Of a stretch of DNA of 64,000 nucleotides, positions 1 to 8,728 are shown piece after piece. The notes under the pieces were generated by a model. It saw only the letters and a program-made list of their open reading frames with translations. It had not been told where the DNA came from and ran no database searches. The translations under genes and the position numbers were made by a program. Origin of the DNA: Niabella yanshanensis (GTDB lineage: Bacteria > Bacteroidota > Bacteroidia > Chitinophagales > Chitinophagaceae); NCBI RefSeq assembly GCF_034424215.1, contig NZ_CP139960.1, positions 2,356,001-2,420,000 on the forward strand, read 5' to 3'. The stretch's first letter is position 1; every line of letters begins with the position of its first letter.

Positions 1-1451
1 AATTCTAATTCCTCTATAGCTTCCATTGCAGCGCCCAATTGACCTTTACCACCGTCAATGATCACCAGCTGCGGAAAATCCTGCTGCTCTTCCTTTAATC
101 TTTTATAACGGCGATAAACTGCTTCCTTCATAGAGGCAAAATCATTAATGCCCTCTACCGTCTTCACATTAAAATGGCGATAATCTTTTTTACTGGGCAC
201 TCCATTCTTAAAACAAACCATCGCACTCACCGGATAGCTGCCCTGGAAATTAGAGTTATCAAAGCATTCTATATGCGTAGGCAGGTCTTGTAGCTGAAGA
301 TCCGTTTGCAACTCCTCCAATACCTTGATTTGATCGACATTCCTACTTATTTTCAACCGCTCTTTATTCTTCAGCTCTTCAATAAAGTAGCCCGCGTTTT
401 TTTCCGAAAGCTCTACCAGTTTTTTCCGGTCACCGCCTTTGGGTACTATTACCTCTGTATTTACATCGGGATATTCGATCTCAAACGGAACCACAATTTC
501 CCTTGTATCGCTGTGAAAGGTAGAACGTAAATGTTGAATGGCATACACCAGTATTTCTTCTACAGGCTCGTCCAGGTGTGTTTCCAGTTTATTGGTTTGC
601 GTTTGCACAATCGTACCGCCTCTTACCATCAGGTAGTTAACATAGGCAATATCCTTTTCCTTCAGAATACTGAACACATCTTTATCTCCGCCTTTCATAC
701 CCGTTACTACAGATCGTGACTGGTAATAGTCTTCCAGGTAAGCAATCTTCTTACGGATATACTCGGCTTTTTCGAATTGAAGATCTGCAGCCAGCGCTTT
801 CATTTCATCTTTAAAATGCCTGATTACGGGCGAAAGATTGCCTTTTAACAGATCCCGCACCTGTCTTATATTTTCGTCGTAGTCTTCTTTGGTTTGATGA
901 GCTTCACAAGGTCCCTTGCAGTTTCCAAGATGATACTCCAGGCACACTTTAAATTTACCTTTTGCGATATTATTTTTTGTAAGGTTCAGTGTGCAGGTCC
1001 TTAAAGGAATAGCTCTTCTGATAAATTCCAGCAATTCTCTTACTCTAAAAACAGAAGTGTAAGGGCCCAGGTATTCAGACCCGTCATTTACCGGTTGCCG
1101 GGTTAAATACACCCTGGGAAAAGGCTCGTTTTTTATAACAATGTAGGGATAAGACTTATCATCTTTAAGGTTGATATTATAACGAGGCTGAAATTGCTTA
1201 ATAAGCGAGTTTTCTAAAAAGAAAGCATCCTGCTCGCTGTTTACGATGGTGAATTCAATCTTTTGAATCCGCTGAACCAGCTCATGTGTCTTGTAGTTCG
1301 TAAACGTCTTATTAAAATAGGAACTTACCCGTTTACGCAGGCTTTTAGCTTTACCCACATAGATAATCTTACCAGTTGCATCAAAGTACTTGTAAATGCC
1401 TGGCTGCAAGGGGATAGTGGACGCTATTTTCGAGAATTCTTCCTGGGTCAT
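1..1451 (-). CDS. uvrC: UvrABC system protein C (excinuclease subunit C), 3' end cut by the window
   Basis: Nucleotide excision repair endonuclease that makes the two incisions around a UvrB-bound lesion. About 483 residues are visible. The N-terminal GIY-YIG nuclease domain (GIY at residues 18-20, followed by IYVGKAKSLRKRV) makes the 3' cut. A UVR-type helical segment near residue 205 would bind UvrB, and the RNase-H-like domain begins with IECFDNSNFQG (Asp398) and reaches the IVDGGKGQ motif (Asp466) at the edge. UvrC is usually about 600 residues, so the end of the nuclease domain and the tandem helix-hairpin-helix lie beyond base 1. I chose the ATG at 1449-1451; a GTG three codons upstream is also in frame. 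Identification is firm from family motifs. Confidence 0.95.
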   Translation of the reverse strand, partial: MTQEEFSKIASTIPLQPGIYKYFDATGKIIYVGKAKSLRKRVSSYFNKTFTNYKTHELVQRIQKIEFTIVNSEQDAFFLENSLIKQFQPRYNINLKDDKSYPYIVIKNEPFPRVYLTRQPVNDGSEYLGPYTSVFRVRELLEFIRRAIPLRTCTLNLTKNNIAKGKFKVCLEYHLGNCKGPCEAHQTKEDYDENIRQVRDLLKGNLSPVIRHFKDEMKALAADLQFEKAEYIRKKIAYLEDYYQSRSVVTGMKGGDKDVFSILKEKDIAYVNYLMVRGGTIVQTQTNKLETHLDEPVEEILVYAIQHLRSTFHSDTREIVVPFEIEYPDVNTEVIVPKGGDRKKLVELSEKNAGYFIEELKNKERLKISRNVDQIKVLEELQTDLQLQDLPTHIECFDNSNFQGSYPVSAMVCFKNGVPSKKDYRHFNVKTVEGINDFASMKEAVYRRYKRLKEEQQDFPQLVIIDGGKGQLGAAMEAIEELE

Positions 1452-1597
1452 ATCAATCACTCGTCTTATTAAAACACAATGATAAGCATGATTATGCTAA
1501 ACTTAATACTGGGGTAATAGTGAACTTATACATTTGCCACCATTCTAAGCTAAAATTACAAAGCAGATTACCAGCAATTAAAAAAATAATTGAAATC

Positions 1598-3166
1598 ATG
1601 TTAAAGCAACTTTTTGTAACAACAGGCCTGGCTTTTTGTTTAGCCGCTGCTGCTCAAAACAATGTAAAAGGTTATGTTTATATCGACCAAAACAATAACG
1701 GTCATTTGGATAAAAAAGAGACTGGCCTGGCGGGCATCCCTGTATCCAATGGAAAAGATATTACCGTAACTGACGAAAACGGGCTTTACCAGCTTCCTGT
1801 TGGCAACGATAACATCATTTTTGTTATTAAACCTGCTGGCTATCAGTTTAAAAAGAACCAGTATAACCAATCTGAGTTTTTTTACATCCATAAACCACAA
1901 GGCTCTCCCACCTCTACAAAATACAATGGTGTAGACCCTACTCAGCCCCTTCCCGCGAACCTGAACTTTGCATTGCACCAACAGGAGGAACCGGCAGACT
2001 TCAGCGTATTGGTATTTGGTGATCCGCAACCTTATAACGAGCAGGAGCTCGGCTATTTCGCCAAAAGTATCGTAGCCGATGTTCGCACAGGCAGCCATGT
2101 AAAATTTGGGATCAGCCTGGGAGATATCGTAGGCGACAATCTCAACCTGCATTTACCTTACAAAGAAATAATGACCAAACTGAACCTGCCCTGGTACAAT
2201 GTAATGGGCAACCATGACATGAATTATGAGGCCATTACTGATTCTTTATCAGACGAGACTTTTGAAAGAAATTTCGGCCCTAACAATTACTCCTGGAATT
2301 ATGCTAATACACACTTTATAATTTTAGACAATATTCTTTACCCCGATCCACGGGATGGAAAAGGCTACTGGGGTGGATTACGTTCGGACCAGATGGAGTT
2401 TTTAAAAAATGACCTGGCCCTGGTTGACAAAAACAAACTGGTGGTTATTTCCTTTCATATCCCTTTCAGCAATGAAGGCGGCGACGCAATACGGCTGGAA
2501 GACAGGCAAGCCATGTTTGACCTGTTGAAAGATTTTGATAACTGCCTGTTGATGTCAGCGCATACCCATTTCCAAAAGCAGATCTATTACAAAACCATTG
2601 ATGGCTGGCAGGGTAAAAGCGAGGGGCTACATGAATATAATGTGGGTACCACTTCCGGGGATTGGTATTCTGGTGAATTAGATGCAGCTGGAATCCCTGA
2701 TGGCACTATGAGAGATGGTACGCCGCGGGGTTATGCATTTTTAAACATACAAAACAATAAATACAACCTGCGTTATAAAGTGGCAGGGAGAGATAGCACT
2801 TACCAGATCAGGATATATGCCCCAAAGATTGTAGCACATAACAGCCGCGGCGCAGCGCCGTTTTATGCCAATTTTTTTATGGGATCTGACAAAGACCTGG
2901 TAGAATACAAAATCGATAGTGGTAAATGGACTGCTATGCTACGTGATTCTACGTTCGACTATACCTATCTTGATATGGTAACGAGGTGGGACAAGACAAC
3001 AACCTTATTGCAGGGCAGACGCCCCTCGGCACCGGCCGCAACAGGTCATCTATGGTCTGCGCCGGTTAATAAAAAACTAGCGCCGGGCGAACACACGATT
3101 CATGTGAGAGTAAAAGATGTGTATGGCAATATACATGAAGAGCAACAAGCTTACACGATTCAATAG
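1598..3166 (+). CDS. Secreted calcineurin-like metallophosphoesterase
   Basis: Predicted exported phosphoesterase of 522 residues. The open frame starts at 1520, but the ATG at 1598 gives a clean signal peptide (MLKQLFVTTGLAFCLAAAAQ), so I start there. After it comes a short beta domain with SdrD/Cna-B-like features (residues 22-115, DQNNNGHLDKKETGLAG). The catalytic domain follows, with the binuclear metal motifs GDPQ (141-144), GDIVGD (175-180), GNHD (204-207) and AHTH (321-324). A C-terminal beta domain fills the rest (about 400-522). This three-part layout matches the Bacteroidota family MetallophosN-Metallophos-MetallophosC. The substrate cannot be told from sequence. It is divergent from uvrC and is followed by its own terminator. 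Confidence 0.88.
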   Translation: MLKQLFVTTGLAFCLAAAAQNNVKGYVYIDQNNNGHLDKKETGLAGIPVSNGKDITVTDENGLYQLPVGNDNIIFVIKPAGYQFKKNQYNQSEFFYIHKPQGSPTSTKYNGVDPTQPLPANLNFALHQQEEPADFSVLVFGDPQPYNEQELGYFAKSIVADVRTGSHVKFGISLGDIVGDNLNLHLPYKEIMTKLNLPWYNVMGNHDMNYEAITDSLSDETFERNFGPNNYSWNYANTHFIILDNILYPDPRDGKGYWGGLRSDQMEFLKNDLALVDKNKLVVISFHIPFSNEGGDAIRLEDRQAMFDLLKDFDNCLLMSAHTHFQKQIYYKTIDGWQGKSEGLHEYNVGTTSGDWYSGELDAAGIPDGTMRDGTPRGYAFLNIQNNKYNLRYKVAGRDSTYQIRIYAPKIVAHNSRGAAPFYANFFMGSDKDLVEYKIDSGKWTAMLRDSTFDYTYLDMVTRWDKTTTLLQGRRPSAPAATGHLWSAPVNKKLAPGEHTIHVRVKDVYGNIHEEQQAYTIQ

Positions 3167-3191
3167 CGTCATAATAATCCATTTAATAACA

Positions 3192-3216
3192 GCCCGGTAT
3201 CTGCCGGGCATTTTTT
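3192..3216 (+). terminator. Rho-independent terminator after the phosphoesterase
   Basis: GCCCGG and CCGGGC arms (3192-3197 and 3204-3209) with a 6-nt loop are followed by six T residues after one A. It lies 25 bases after the phosphoesterase stop codon. Confidence 0.85.
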
Positions 3217-3226
3217 ATATTTATGA

Positions 3227-3784
3227 ATGATTATCTCTCTCAATGAAAATACAGCGTTGATTTTTAACCAGGCCAGCCATGCAGCAGAACTGTTTGCTTT
3301 GGTAGACAGTAACCGTTCGCATTTATCGAGGTTCCTGCCCTGGGTACCTCACATGCTATCTGTAAAAGATATGGAGCGCTACCTGTTGAATTGTGAAAAA
3401 TTAAACCGCGAAGGTTTAGATACCAGTTTTAATATCCTTCAGCAGCGCCGGATTGTTGGCAGAATCGGGTTGAGCTATATCAATAAGGCTAACAAAACAG
3501 CGAATATCGGCTACTGGCTGGCCCAAAAAGCACAGGGAGCTGGCCTGATCAGCAAGGCAGTGAAAGCGTTATTGGGTTTTGGGTTTGAGGAGCTGGATCT
3601 AAACAGGATCGAAATAAAAGCCGCCACCACCAACTTGCGCAGTAAAGCTATTCCAGAAAAGCTTGGCTTTCATTTCGAAGGTATCTTAAGAGAGGCCGAA
3701 TGGGTAAATAACGAACCGCTTGATTTAATGCTCTATTCCATGTTAGGTTCCGAATGGACTAAAGGACAAGAAAAAACCTCGTAG
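3227..3784 (+). CDS. GNAT family N-acetyltransferase, RimJ/RimL type
   Basis: A 185-residue acetyltransferase of the type that modifies ribosomal protein N-termini or small amines with acetyl-CoA; the acceptor is not predictable. The acetyl-CoA pyrophosphate-binding loop is visible as QKAQGAG at residues 100-106, preceded by the GYWL strand and followed by the helix and the KLGFHFEGILREA segment typical of the Acetyltransf_3 group. Length is normal for the family. The ATG at 3227 sits just downstream of the previous gene's terminator, so it needs its own promoter; the T/A-rich run at 3211-3225 would have to contain it. Its stop codon lies inside the left arm of the gpmI terminator that reads the other way. 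Confidence 0.85.
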   Translation: MIISLNENTALIFNQASHAAELFALVDSNRSHLSRFLPWVPHMLSVKDMERYLLNCEKLNREGLDTSFNILQQRRIVGRIGLSYINKANKTANIGYWLAQKAQGAGLISKAVKALLGFGFEELDLNRIEIKAATTNLRSKAIPEKLGFHFEGILREAEWVNNEPLDLMLYSMLGSEWTKGQEKTS

Positions 3785-3803
3785 TTTTTTAAAGCTACGA
3801 GGC
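3770..3803 (-). terminator. Rho-independent terminator of gpmI, overlapping the acetyltransferase 3' end
   Basis: Perfect arms CCTCGTAG and CTACGAGG (3777-3784 and 3795-3802) extend by A/T pairs; on the minus strand they are followed by six T residues (3771-3776). The TAG stop codon of the convergent acetyltransferase is the end of the left arm. Confidence 0.85.
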
Positions 3804-3824
3804 TGTAAATGTGTTTGTAATTTT

Positions 3825-5372
3825 TTATAACGAAGCCGTGTCCACCAACACATTTCCGGTCATTTGTGCGGGTATCGGCAGTTTCATGAAGCTCAGGATG
3901 GTTGGGGCAATATCGCCCAGCTTGCCTTCTTTTATTTCGCCACGCCAGTTATTGTCAATAATAAACAAAGGCACCAGGTTCAGCGTATGCGCCGTATTCG
4001 GACTACCATCGTCATTGATCATAAAGTCCGAATTACCGTGGTCAGCAGTTAAAAACACTACATAGTCCTGCGCCAAAGCTTCTGTAACCACACGTTCTAC
4101 GCAATGATCAACAGTTTCAACCGCCTTGATTGCAGCAGAAAAAACACCTGTATGACCTACCATATCGGCGTTAGCAAAGTTCAGACAGATAAAATCTGCA
4201 GACTGGTTTTTAATTTCAGGCAACAATGCTTCAGTCAATTCATTAGCGCTCATCTCCGGCTGCAGGTCATAGGTGGCCACTTTAGGAGAAGCTTTCAGTA
4301 TCCTGCTTTCCCCCTCGAAAGGCAATTCGCGCCCTCCGTTAAAGAAGAAGGTCACGTGCGGATATTTTTCGGTTTCCGCAATACGTATCTGCTTTAAACC
4401 ATTGTCTGCTATTACCTCGCCCAAAGTTTTGGTCAGATCTTCATTTCTGAAAATTGAATAAACCGCTGTGTATTTATGATCATACACGGTCATAGTAGTA
4501 TAATCCAGGTCCAGGCGCTTCATACCGAATTCGGAATTGTCGGACTGGGTCAGCACTTCTGTAATTTCCCGGCAACGATCGGTGCGGAAATTAAAACATA
4601 ATACATGGTCGCCCTCCTGAATGGTTGCTACCGGCTTATTGTCAGCATCAACAATTACGGTGGGGTTAATAAACTCATCGGTAATATTTTCTTCATAGCT
4701 CTGCTTTACAGCCTCTACCCCGCTGGTGGCCGTATCGCCGGCCCCATTTACCAGGGCGTCGTAAGCTTTGCAAACTCTTTCCCAGCGCTTGTCCCTGTCC
4801 ATTGCATAATAACGGCCACTAACTGTGGCTATTTTACCCAGCCCGATAGCATCGATATGATTTTGCAGGTCTTCAATAAAGTGCAACCCGCTTTTAGGAT
4901 CCGTATCACGTCCATCTGTGAAGGCATGCACATACACCTCTTTCAGACCGTGGTCTTTACAAATATCCAGCAGCGCTTTCAGGTGGTTAATGTGCGAGTG
5001 TACGCCCCCGTCGCTTACCAGTCCCATTAAATGCATAGGCTTATTGCTGGCTTTTGCTGCTTCCAGGGTTCTTACTAATTCAGCATTTCTTGCCAGTTCC
5101 CCGGTTTTAATAGCAACATTGATACGCTGTAACTCCTGGTAAACGATACGGCCTGCGCCTAAATTGAGGTGTCCCACTTCTGAGTTCCCCATCTGCCCTT
5201 CCGGCAAACCCACTAATTCGCCAAAAGTGGTTAAAGTTGTATGCGGGTATTTATCGTATAAAGATCTGGTAAAAGGCGTGTTGGAGTTTTGAATGGCATC
5301 AGCCGATGCAACTTTTCCTAATCCCCAGCCGTCCATTATAATTAAAATAGCTTTTTTTTGTACGGTTGACAT
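3825..5372 (-). CDS. gpmI: 2,3-bisphosphoglycerate-independent phosphoglycerate mutase
   Basis: Glycolytic and gluconeogenic enzyme interconverting 3- and 2-phosphoglycerate in the cytosol through a phosphoserine intermediate, with two Mn ions. The 515-residue length is normal. The metal-binding Asp14 is in IIMDGWGLG, the nucleophile Ser64 is in GQMGNSEVGHLNLGAGR, DGRDTDP follows, and the C-terminal metal ligands are in LTADHGNSD and AHTLNLVP. It stands alone as a single-gene transcription unit, convergent with the acetyltransferase and ending at the hairpin at 3770-3803. A near-match to the Bacteroidota -7 box (TAACTTTA, minus strand, 5430-5437) lies about 60 bases upstream. Confidence 0.97.
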   Translation of the reverse strand: MSTVQKKAILIIMDGWGLGKVASADAIQNSNTPFTRSLYDKYPHTTLTTFGELVGLPEGQMGNSEVGHLNLGAGRIVYQELQRINVAIKTGELARNAELVRTLEAAKASNKPMHLMGLVSDGGVHSHINHLKALLDICKDHGLKEVYVHAFTDGRDTDPKSGLHFIEDLQNHIDAIGLGKIATVSGRYYAMDRDKRWERVCKAYDALVNGAGDTATSGVEAVKQSYEENITDEFINPTVIVDADNKPVATIQEGDHVLCFNFRTDRCREITEVLTQSDNSEFGMKRLDLDYTTMTVYDHKYTAVYSIFRNEDLTKTLGEVIADNGLKQIRIAETEKYPHVTFFFNGGRELPFEGESRILKASPKVATYDLQPEMSANELTEALLPEIKNQSADFICLNFANADMVGHTGVFSAAIKAVETVDHCVERVVTEALAQDYVVFLTADHGNSDFMINDDGSPNTAHTLNLVPLFIIDNNWRGEIKEGKLGDIAPTILSFMKLPIPAQMTGNVLVDTASL

Positions 5373-5590
5373 TTTTTTGACAGTTGATTATCAGTTAATT
5401 AATATATTTAATAAAATTATTAACGCGCGTAAAGTTAAAGAATGCCGGGAGAACAAAGGTTGCAGTCTGGCATATTTTTAGCACTTTTGAAAAAGATTAC
5501 AATAATTAAACATGAAATAAAGCATAAAAAATACTCATTCATCTATTTGTAATGAATATTTTTCCTGCCGAATCAATAAAAAATATACAT

Positions 5591-5980
5591 ATGAGAAAGT
5601 TTATTGGTATTGCGTTGGTTGCCGGTTCAATTTTATTGACTTCAACATTATATGCCCAAAGCATTGATGGGGTGGTAACCGGCATCAAAAATGGCAATGC
5701 AGTACAGGTAACAGATAATGCCGGGGCTAATTTCTCTCTTACGATCATGGATAAAAGCAATAATTACAGTAAGACAGAAGCGCAGCAAGCCATAAAAAAT
5801 TTCTTTGCTAAAAACAGCGTAAAAGGTTTTGAAGTAAAGCACAAAGGTAATTCGCCAAACGGGCAGTATGCTATTGGCACCCTGTCTACCGGCAGTGGTA
5901 ACTATCGCGTGAACATCTTTATGAAAAAAGAAGGCGCTAAAGAAGTGATCAAAGAATTACGTTTTCAATTGATTGAGTAA
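5591..5980 (+). CDS. DUF4783-type small exported protein
   Basis: A 129-residue protein from the ATG at 5591; the longer frame from 5552 would put extra residues in front of a good signal peptide (RKFIGIALVAGSILLTSTLYAQ), so the internal ATG is preferred. The mature part is a small alpha/beta domain with the pattern SKTEAQQAIKNFFAKN followed by FEVKHKG and a C-terminal strand KELRFQLIE. This matches the NTF2-like fold of DUF4783, common in Bacteroidota and of unknown function. It probably acts in the periplasm. Single gene, followed by a strong terminator. Confidence 0.75.
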   Translation: MRKFIGIALVAGSILLTSTLYAQSIDGVVTGIKNGNAVQVTDNAGANFSLTIMDKSNNYSKTEAQQAIKNFFAKNSVKGFEVKHKGNSPNGQYAIGTLSTGSGNYRVNIFMKKEGAKEVIKELRFQLIE

Positions 5981-6003
5981 TAAAGATCATTTTTAAATAA
6001 TTG

Positions 6004-6031
6004 AAAAAGCCTCCCGCCGGAGGTTTTTTTT
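6004..6031 (+). terminator. Rho-independent terminator after the DUF4783 gene
   Basis: Arms AAAAAGCCTCC and GGAGGTTTTT around a CGCC loop, ending in a run of eight T residues. Confidence 0.9.
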
Positions 6032-6135
6032 ATCACTATCTTGAACCACTATAATGCGGGCCATACAGTTAAAGAATTGCTTGAATTGAAGTGCAGCATG
6101 TCGATTTAAAAAGCATCATTTATCTTGCATTCATT

Positions 6136-6996
6136 ATGACCCAGGAATTTCAACAAAAATTAAAACATCTGGTAGAAGAGGCGTTATCAGAAGACATAGG
6201 CAATGGCGACCATTCTACACTTTCGAGTATCGATGCCGGGGAGGAAGGCAGCGCTGTTTTAAAGATCAAACAGGATGGCGTTTTGGCCGGTGTAGATGTA
6301 GCCCGGTTCATTTTTGATTATAAAGAACCCGGATGCAGTTTTGAAGTGTTTAAAAGAGATGGCGAGCCGATGTTCGCGGGTGAAAAAGCTTTTGAAGTAG
6401 CCGCACATGAACATACTATCCTGCAGTGTGAAAGATTAGTATTAAACTGCATGCAGCGAATGAGTGGTATTGCTACTTTGACTAAACAATACACAGATAA
6501 GCTACTGGGTTATAAAACAAAACTGCTGGACACCCGTAAAACCACTCCTAATTTCAGGTTATTAGAGAAGGATGCGGTGCGTATCGGTGGTGGCGTCAAT
6601 CACCGGTTTGGTTTATATGATATGATTATGTTGAAGGATAACCATATTGACTATGCAGGGGGTATTGAAAAAGCCATTAATAAAGCTCATGACTATGTTG
6701 TAAAAAACGATCTTGACATAAAAATAGAAGTAGAGACCCGTTCGATAGAAGATGTAAAAAAAGTAATCGAAGTTGGCGAGGGAAAAGTATTCAGAGTAAT
6801 GCTTGACAATTATACACCGGAACAAATCACCGAAGCGCTGGAGCTGATCGCAGGCCGTTTTGAAACCGAAGCCAGCGGCGGTATCAATCTGGAAACCATC
6901 GAAAGCTATGCAGCAACAGGTGTTGACTATGTAAGCGTGGGTGGATTGATACACCAGGCCCAAAGCCTAGATTTGAGTTTAAAAGCTGTGCTGTAG
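6136..6996 (+). CDS. nadC: Nicotinate-nucleotide pyrophosphorylase (carboxylating)
   Basis: De novo NAD synthesis: converts quinolinate and PRPP to nicotinate mononucleotide with loss of CO2. From the ATG at 6136 the protein has 286 residues, normal for the family; the frame is open from 6091 but the first residues there do not look like NadC. The active-site segment TRKTTP is at residues 133-138, followed by RLLEKDAVRIGGGVNHR and the barrel motifs IEVETRS, VMLDNY, EASGGI and YVSVGG. The start lies a few bases after a weak -7-like TATCTTG, so the leader may be very short. nadA and nadB are not nearby. Confidence 0.95.
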   Translation: MTQEFQQKLKHLVEEALSEDIGNGDHSTLSSIDAGEEGSAVLKIKQDGVLAGVDVARFIFDYKEPGCSFEVFKRDGEPMFAGEKAFEVAAHEHTILQCERLVLNCMQRMSGIATLTKQYTDKLLGYKTKLLDTRKTTPNFRLLEKDAVRIGGGVNHRFGLYDMIMLKDNHIDYAGGIEKAINKAHDYVVKNDLDIKIEVETRSIEDVKKVIEVGEGKVFRVMLDNYTPEQITEALELIAGRFETEASGGINLETIESYAATGVDYVSVGGLIHQAQSLDLSLKAVL

Positions 6997-7043
6997 TGAA
7001 TGGAAAATAGTGAGTAATGATGAGGCAATAGAAGCAGCATTAT

Positions 7044-7077
7044 CCAGTCAACTAGTCAACTTATCAACCAGTCAACC
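7044..7077 (+). repeat. Degenerate short-period repeat, TCAAC-type
   Basis: Four TCAAC units spaced 8-9 bases apart between nadC and the SUI1 gene. The same unit recurs, in either orientation, at about 10693, 14571, 32661 and 50163. Confidence 0.6.
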
Positions 7078-7084
7078 ACACCCC

Positions 7085-7426
7085 ATGTCCAAAAATAAAT
7101 CAAATAGCCCCTTTGTTTTCAGTACCAATCCTGATTTTAAATTTGAGCAGGATCCAGAACAGGTATCCACACTTGCTCCTGCTGCGCAAAAGCTAAGGCT
7201 GCAGTTGGAAACCAAACATCGTGGTGGTAAAACAGCTACTGTATTATTAGGTTTTATGGGTACCGAAAAAGACCTTGAGGACCTGGGCAAAAAGCTTAAA
7301 TCATTTTGCGGCACTGGTGGATCGGCTAAAAACGGAGAGATCATTATACAGGGCGACCACCGTGATAAATTATTGCAGTGGTTTTTGAAAAACGGTTATA
7401 CTAACACTAAAAAAAGTGGCGGTTAA
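7085..7426 (+). CDS. SUI1/eIF1-family translation factor (YciH type)
   Basis: A 113-residue homologue of eIF1. The core signature is KHRGGKTATVLLGFMG, then LEDLGKKLKSFCGTGGSAKNG and IIIQGDHRDKLLQWFLKNGY, which is the eIF1 fold including the basic loop and the CGTGG turn. Family members in bacteria are proposed to affect start-codon selection or to regulate translation; their role is not settled. I start at the ATG at 7085 because the frame upstream to 7010 is made of the intergenic repeat and encodes nothing family-like. It lies 88 bases after nadC and could be cotranscribed. Confidence 0.88.
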   Translation: MSKNKSNSPFVFSTNPDFKFEQDPEQVSTLAPAAQKLRLQLETKHRGGKTATVLLGFMGTEKDLEDLGKKLKSFCGTGGSAKNGEIIIQGDHRDKLLQWFLKNGYTNTKKSGG

Positions 7427-7496
7427 TCATCACTACACGTCAGCTTTTGCAACAAATATTAGTTAGGAAAAGATAAGGCTTATCAAAAAAATTAAA

Positions 7497-7516
7497 GTAA
7501 AAATGACTATTTTTAC
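7497..7516. promoter_or_regulatory. Palindrome upstream of apaG, possible operator
   Basis: Perfect 8-bp arms GTAAAAAT and ATTTTTAC around a 4-base spacer, ending 15 bases before the apaG start. There is no T-run that would make it a terminator, and its AT-rich arms look more like a protein-binding site. No cognate regulator is adjacent. Confidence 0.4.
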
Positions 7517-7531
7517 TAAAACGCACTTTTC

Positions 7532-7918
7532 ATGAGCAGCATGATTTCAGCAGGCATAATGGTGAATGTTGAGGTTTTTTATCAACCTGAATACAGCAAT
7601 CCGTTGCAGCATGAGTATATGTTTGCCTATCGCATTACATTAGAAAACTATAACTCCCACCCCGTAAAACTCCTGCGCCGCCACTGGAATATATTTGACA
7701 GCAATGGTGTATACAGGGAAGTTGAAGGCGAAGGCGTTGTAGGCGTACAACCTGTATTACAAGCTGGAGAAAGTTATCAATATATGAGTGGCTGTAATCT
7801 TAGCACTGATATGGGCAAAATGAAAGGTGTTTATGAAATGGAGAACCTCGATCTCCGTAAGAAATTCCAGGTGCTGATTCCTGAGTTCGAAATGATTGTA
7901 CCTGCAAAAGCTAACTAG
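7532..7918 (+). CDS. apaG: ApaG domain protein
   Basis: A 128-residue protein consisting of a single ApaG beta-sandwich. Recognisable segments are YMFAYRITLENYNSHPVKLLRRHW, followed by GEGVVGVQPVL and YMSGCNLSTDMGKMKGVYEM, the most conserved part of the family. ApaG has been linked to Co/Mg resistance and Ap4A levels in enterobacteria but its biochemical role is unclear; F-box proteins of eukaryotes use the same fold for binding. A later ATG at residue 4 or 10 is possible as start. Single gene with a palindrome just upstream. Confidence 0.92.
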   Translation: MSSMISAGIMVNVEVFYQPEYSNPLQHEYMFAYRITLENYNSHPVKLLRRHWNIFDSNGVYREVEGEGVVGVQPVLQAGESYQYMSGCNLSTDMGKMKGVYEMENLDLRKKFQVLIPEFEMIVPAKAN

Positions 7919-8028
7919 CAGGGCGATAAGAGAGTTATTTCTTCGCATAGCGCTTTTTAAAAAAGTTTTTCGTTTGTTCTATTTTTTTCAAAGCATTTAA
8001 TGCCGTGTTGAAAAGTAATTTTTCGATT

Positions 8029-8067
8029 TACTAATATTTTTAGTATTATTGTACTAATATTTTTAGT
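8029..8067 (+). promoter_or_regulatory. Tandem palindromic operator in front of the 2H phosphoesterase gene
   Basis: Two copies of TACTAATATTTTTAGT start at 8029 and 8052, 23 bp apart, about two helical turns. Each is itself a palindrome (TACTAA / TTAGTA with a TATTT spacer; the second copy loses the outermost pair). The pair ends 14 bases before the start codon, so a bound dimer pair would cover the promoter. Such an arrangement is typical of a repressor site. The regulator is not in the window. Confidence 0.6.
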
Positions 8068-8081
8068 TATAAACATTCATT

Positions 8082-8684
8082 ATGTCTGCAGCTATTACAA
8101 CACCGGCCGTTGCTGAATACCTATTATTAATTGAACCCCGTAAAGATCTGAGCGATGCCATCACCGAAATCAAAAAGGCTTTCTATAATCGATATAAAAC
8201 CCAGGAAGCGCTGAAGGGAAAACCTCACCTCACCCTTGTCAACTATAAGCAATACACCAGTTTTGAAAGCCGGATTGTTCAAAAGTTGCGCACCATTTCG
8301 GTGCGGCTCTCTCCCATCGCCATCGACCTTCAGGATTATGGCTCCTTTCCATCCCACACAATTTACATTAACGTGGTTTCGAGAAGCACCGTGCAAAACC
8401 TTGTAAAGAATATCCGTACCCATTTACAGGGTTTGATGAAAATGGATAAAGACAATAAACCCCATTTTATCATGGAGCCTCATATAACCATTGCCCGGAG
8501 GTTAAAACCCTGGCAGTACGAACAAGGTTGGTTGGATTATAGCCATCAATCATTCAGCGGCAGGTTTATTGCGAACACGATGGTTTTATTAAGAAGAGAG
8601 ACGCCGGATCAAAAGTACGAACTGGTTCATCGGTTTGAGTTCCAGGGAATGGCAGTTGGCGCTTCCCAGGCTGTGCTGTTTTAG
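8082..8684 (+). CDS. 2H phosphoesterase superfamily protein (2'-5' RNA ligase/LigT-like)
   Basis: A 200-residue two-histidine phosphoesterase. The paired catalytic motifs H-x-T-x are at KPHLTL (His49, Thr51) and EPHITI (His134, Thr136). Family members act on 2',3'-cyclic phosphates or 2'-5' bonds in RNA or nucleotides; the substrate here is unknown. It lies behind a tandem palindrome and 44 bases ahead of a PA0069-type radical SAM gene in the same direction, so the two are probably one regulated operon. A second, divergent member of the superfamily is at 23068. Confidence 0.88.
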   Translation: MSAAITTPAVAEYLLLIEPRKDLSDAITEIKKAFYNRYKTQEALKGKPHLTLVNYKQYTSFESRIVQKLRTISVRLSPIAIDLQDYGSFPSHTIYINVVSRSTVQNLVKNIRTHLQGLMKMDKDNKPHFIMEPHITIARRLKPWQYEQGWLDYSHQSFSGRFIANTMVLLRRETPDQKYELVHRFEFQGMAVGASQAVLF

Positions 8685-8728
8685 CAATTAATAATTATCA
8701 GTAACCCCACTAACACCCGTATGTGCAG

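Noticed and set aside
1640-2152. 170-codon reading frame on the minus strand
   Set aside because: It lies entirely inside the phosphoesterase gene on the other strand, has no recognisable motif, and its composition follows from the codon pattern of the real gene.
4605-5030. 141-codon plus-strand frame within gpmI
   Set aside because: It is a shadow of a firmly identified gene with all catalytic motifs intact.
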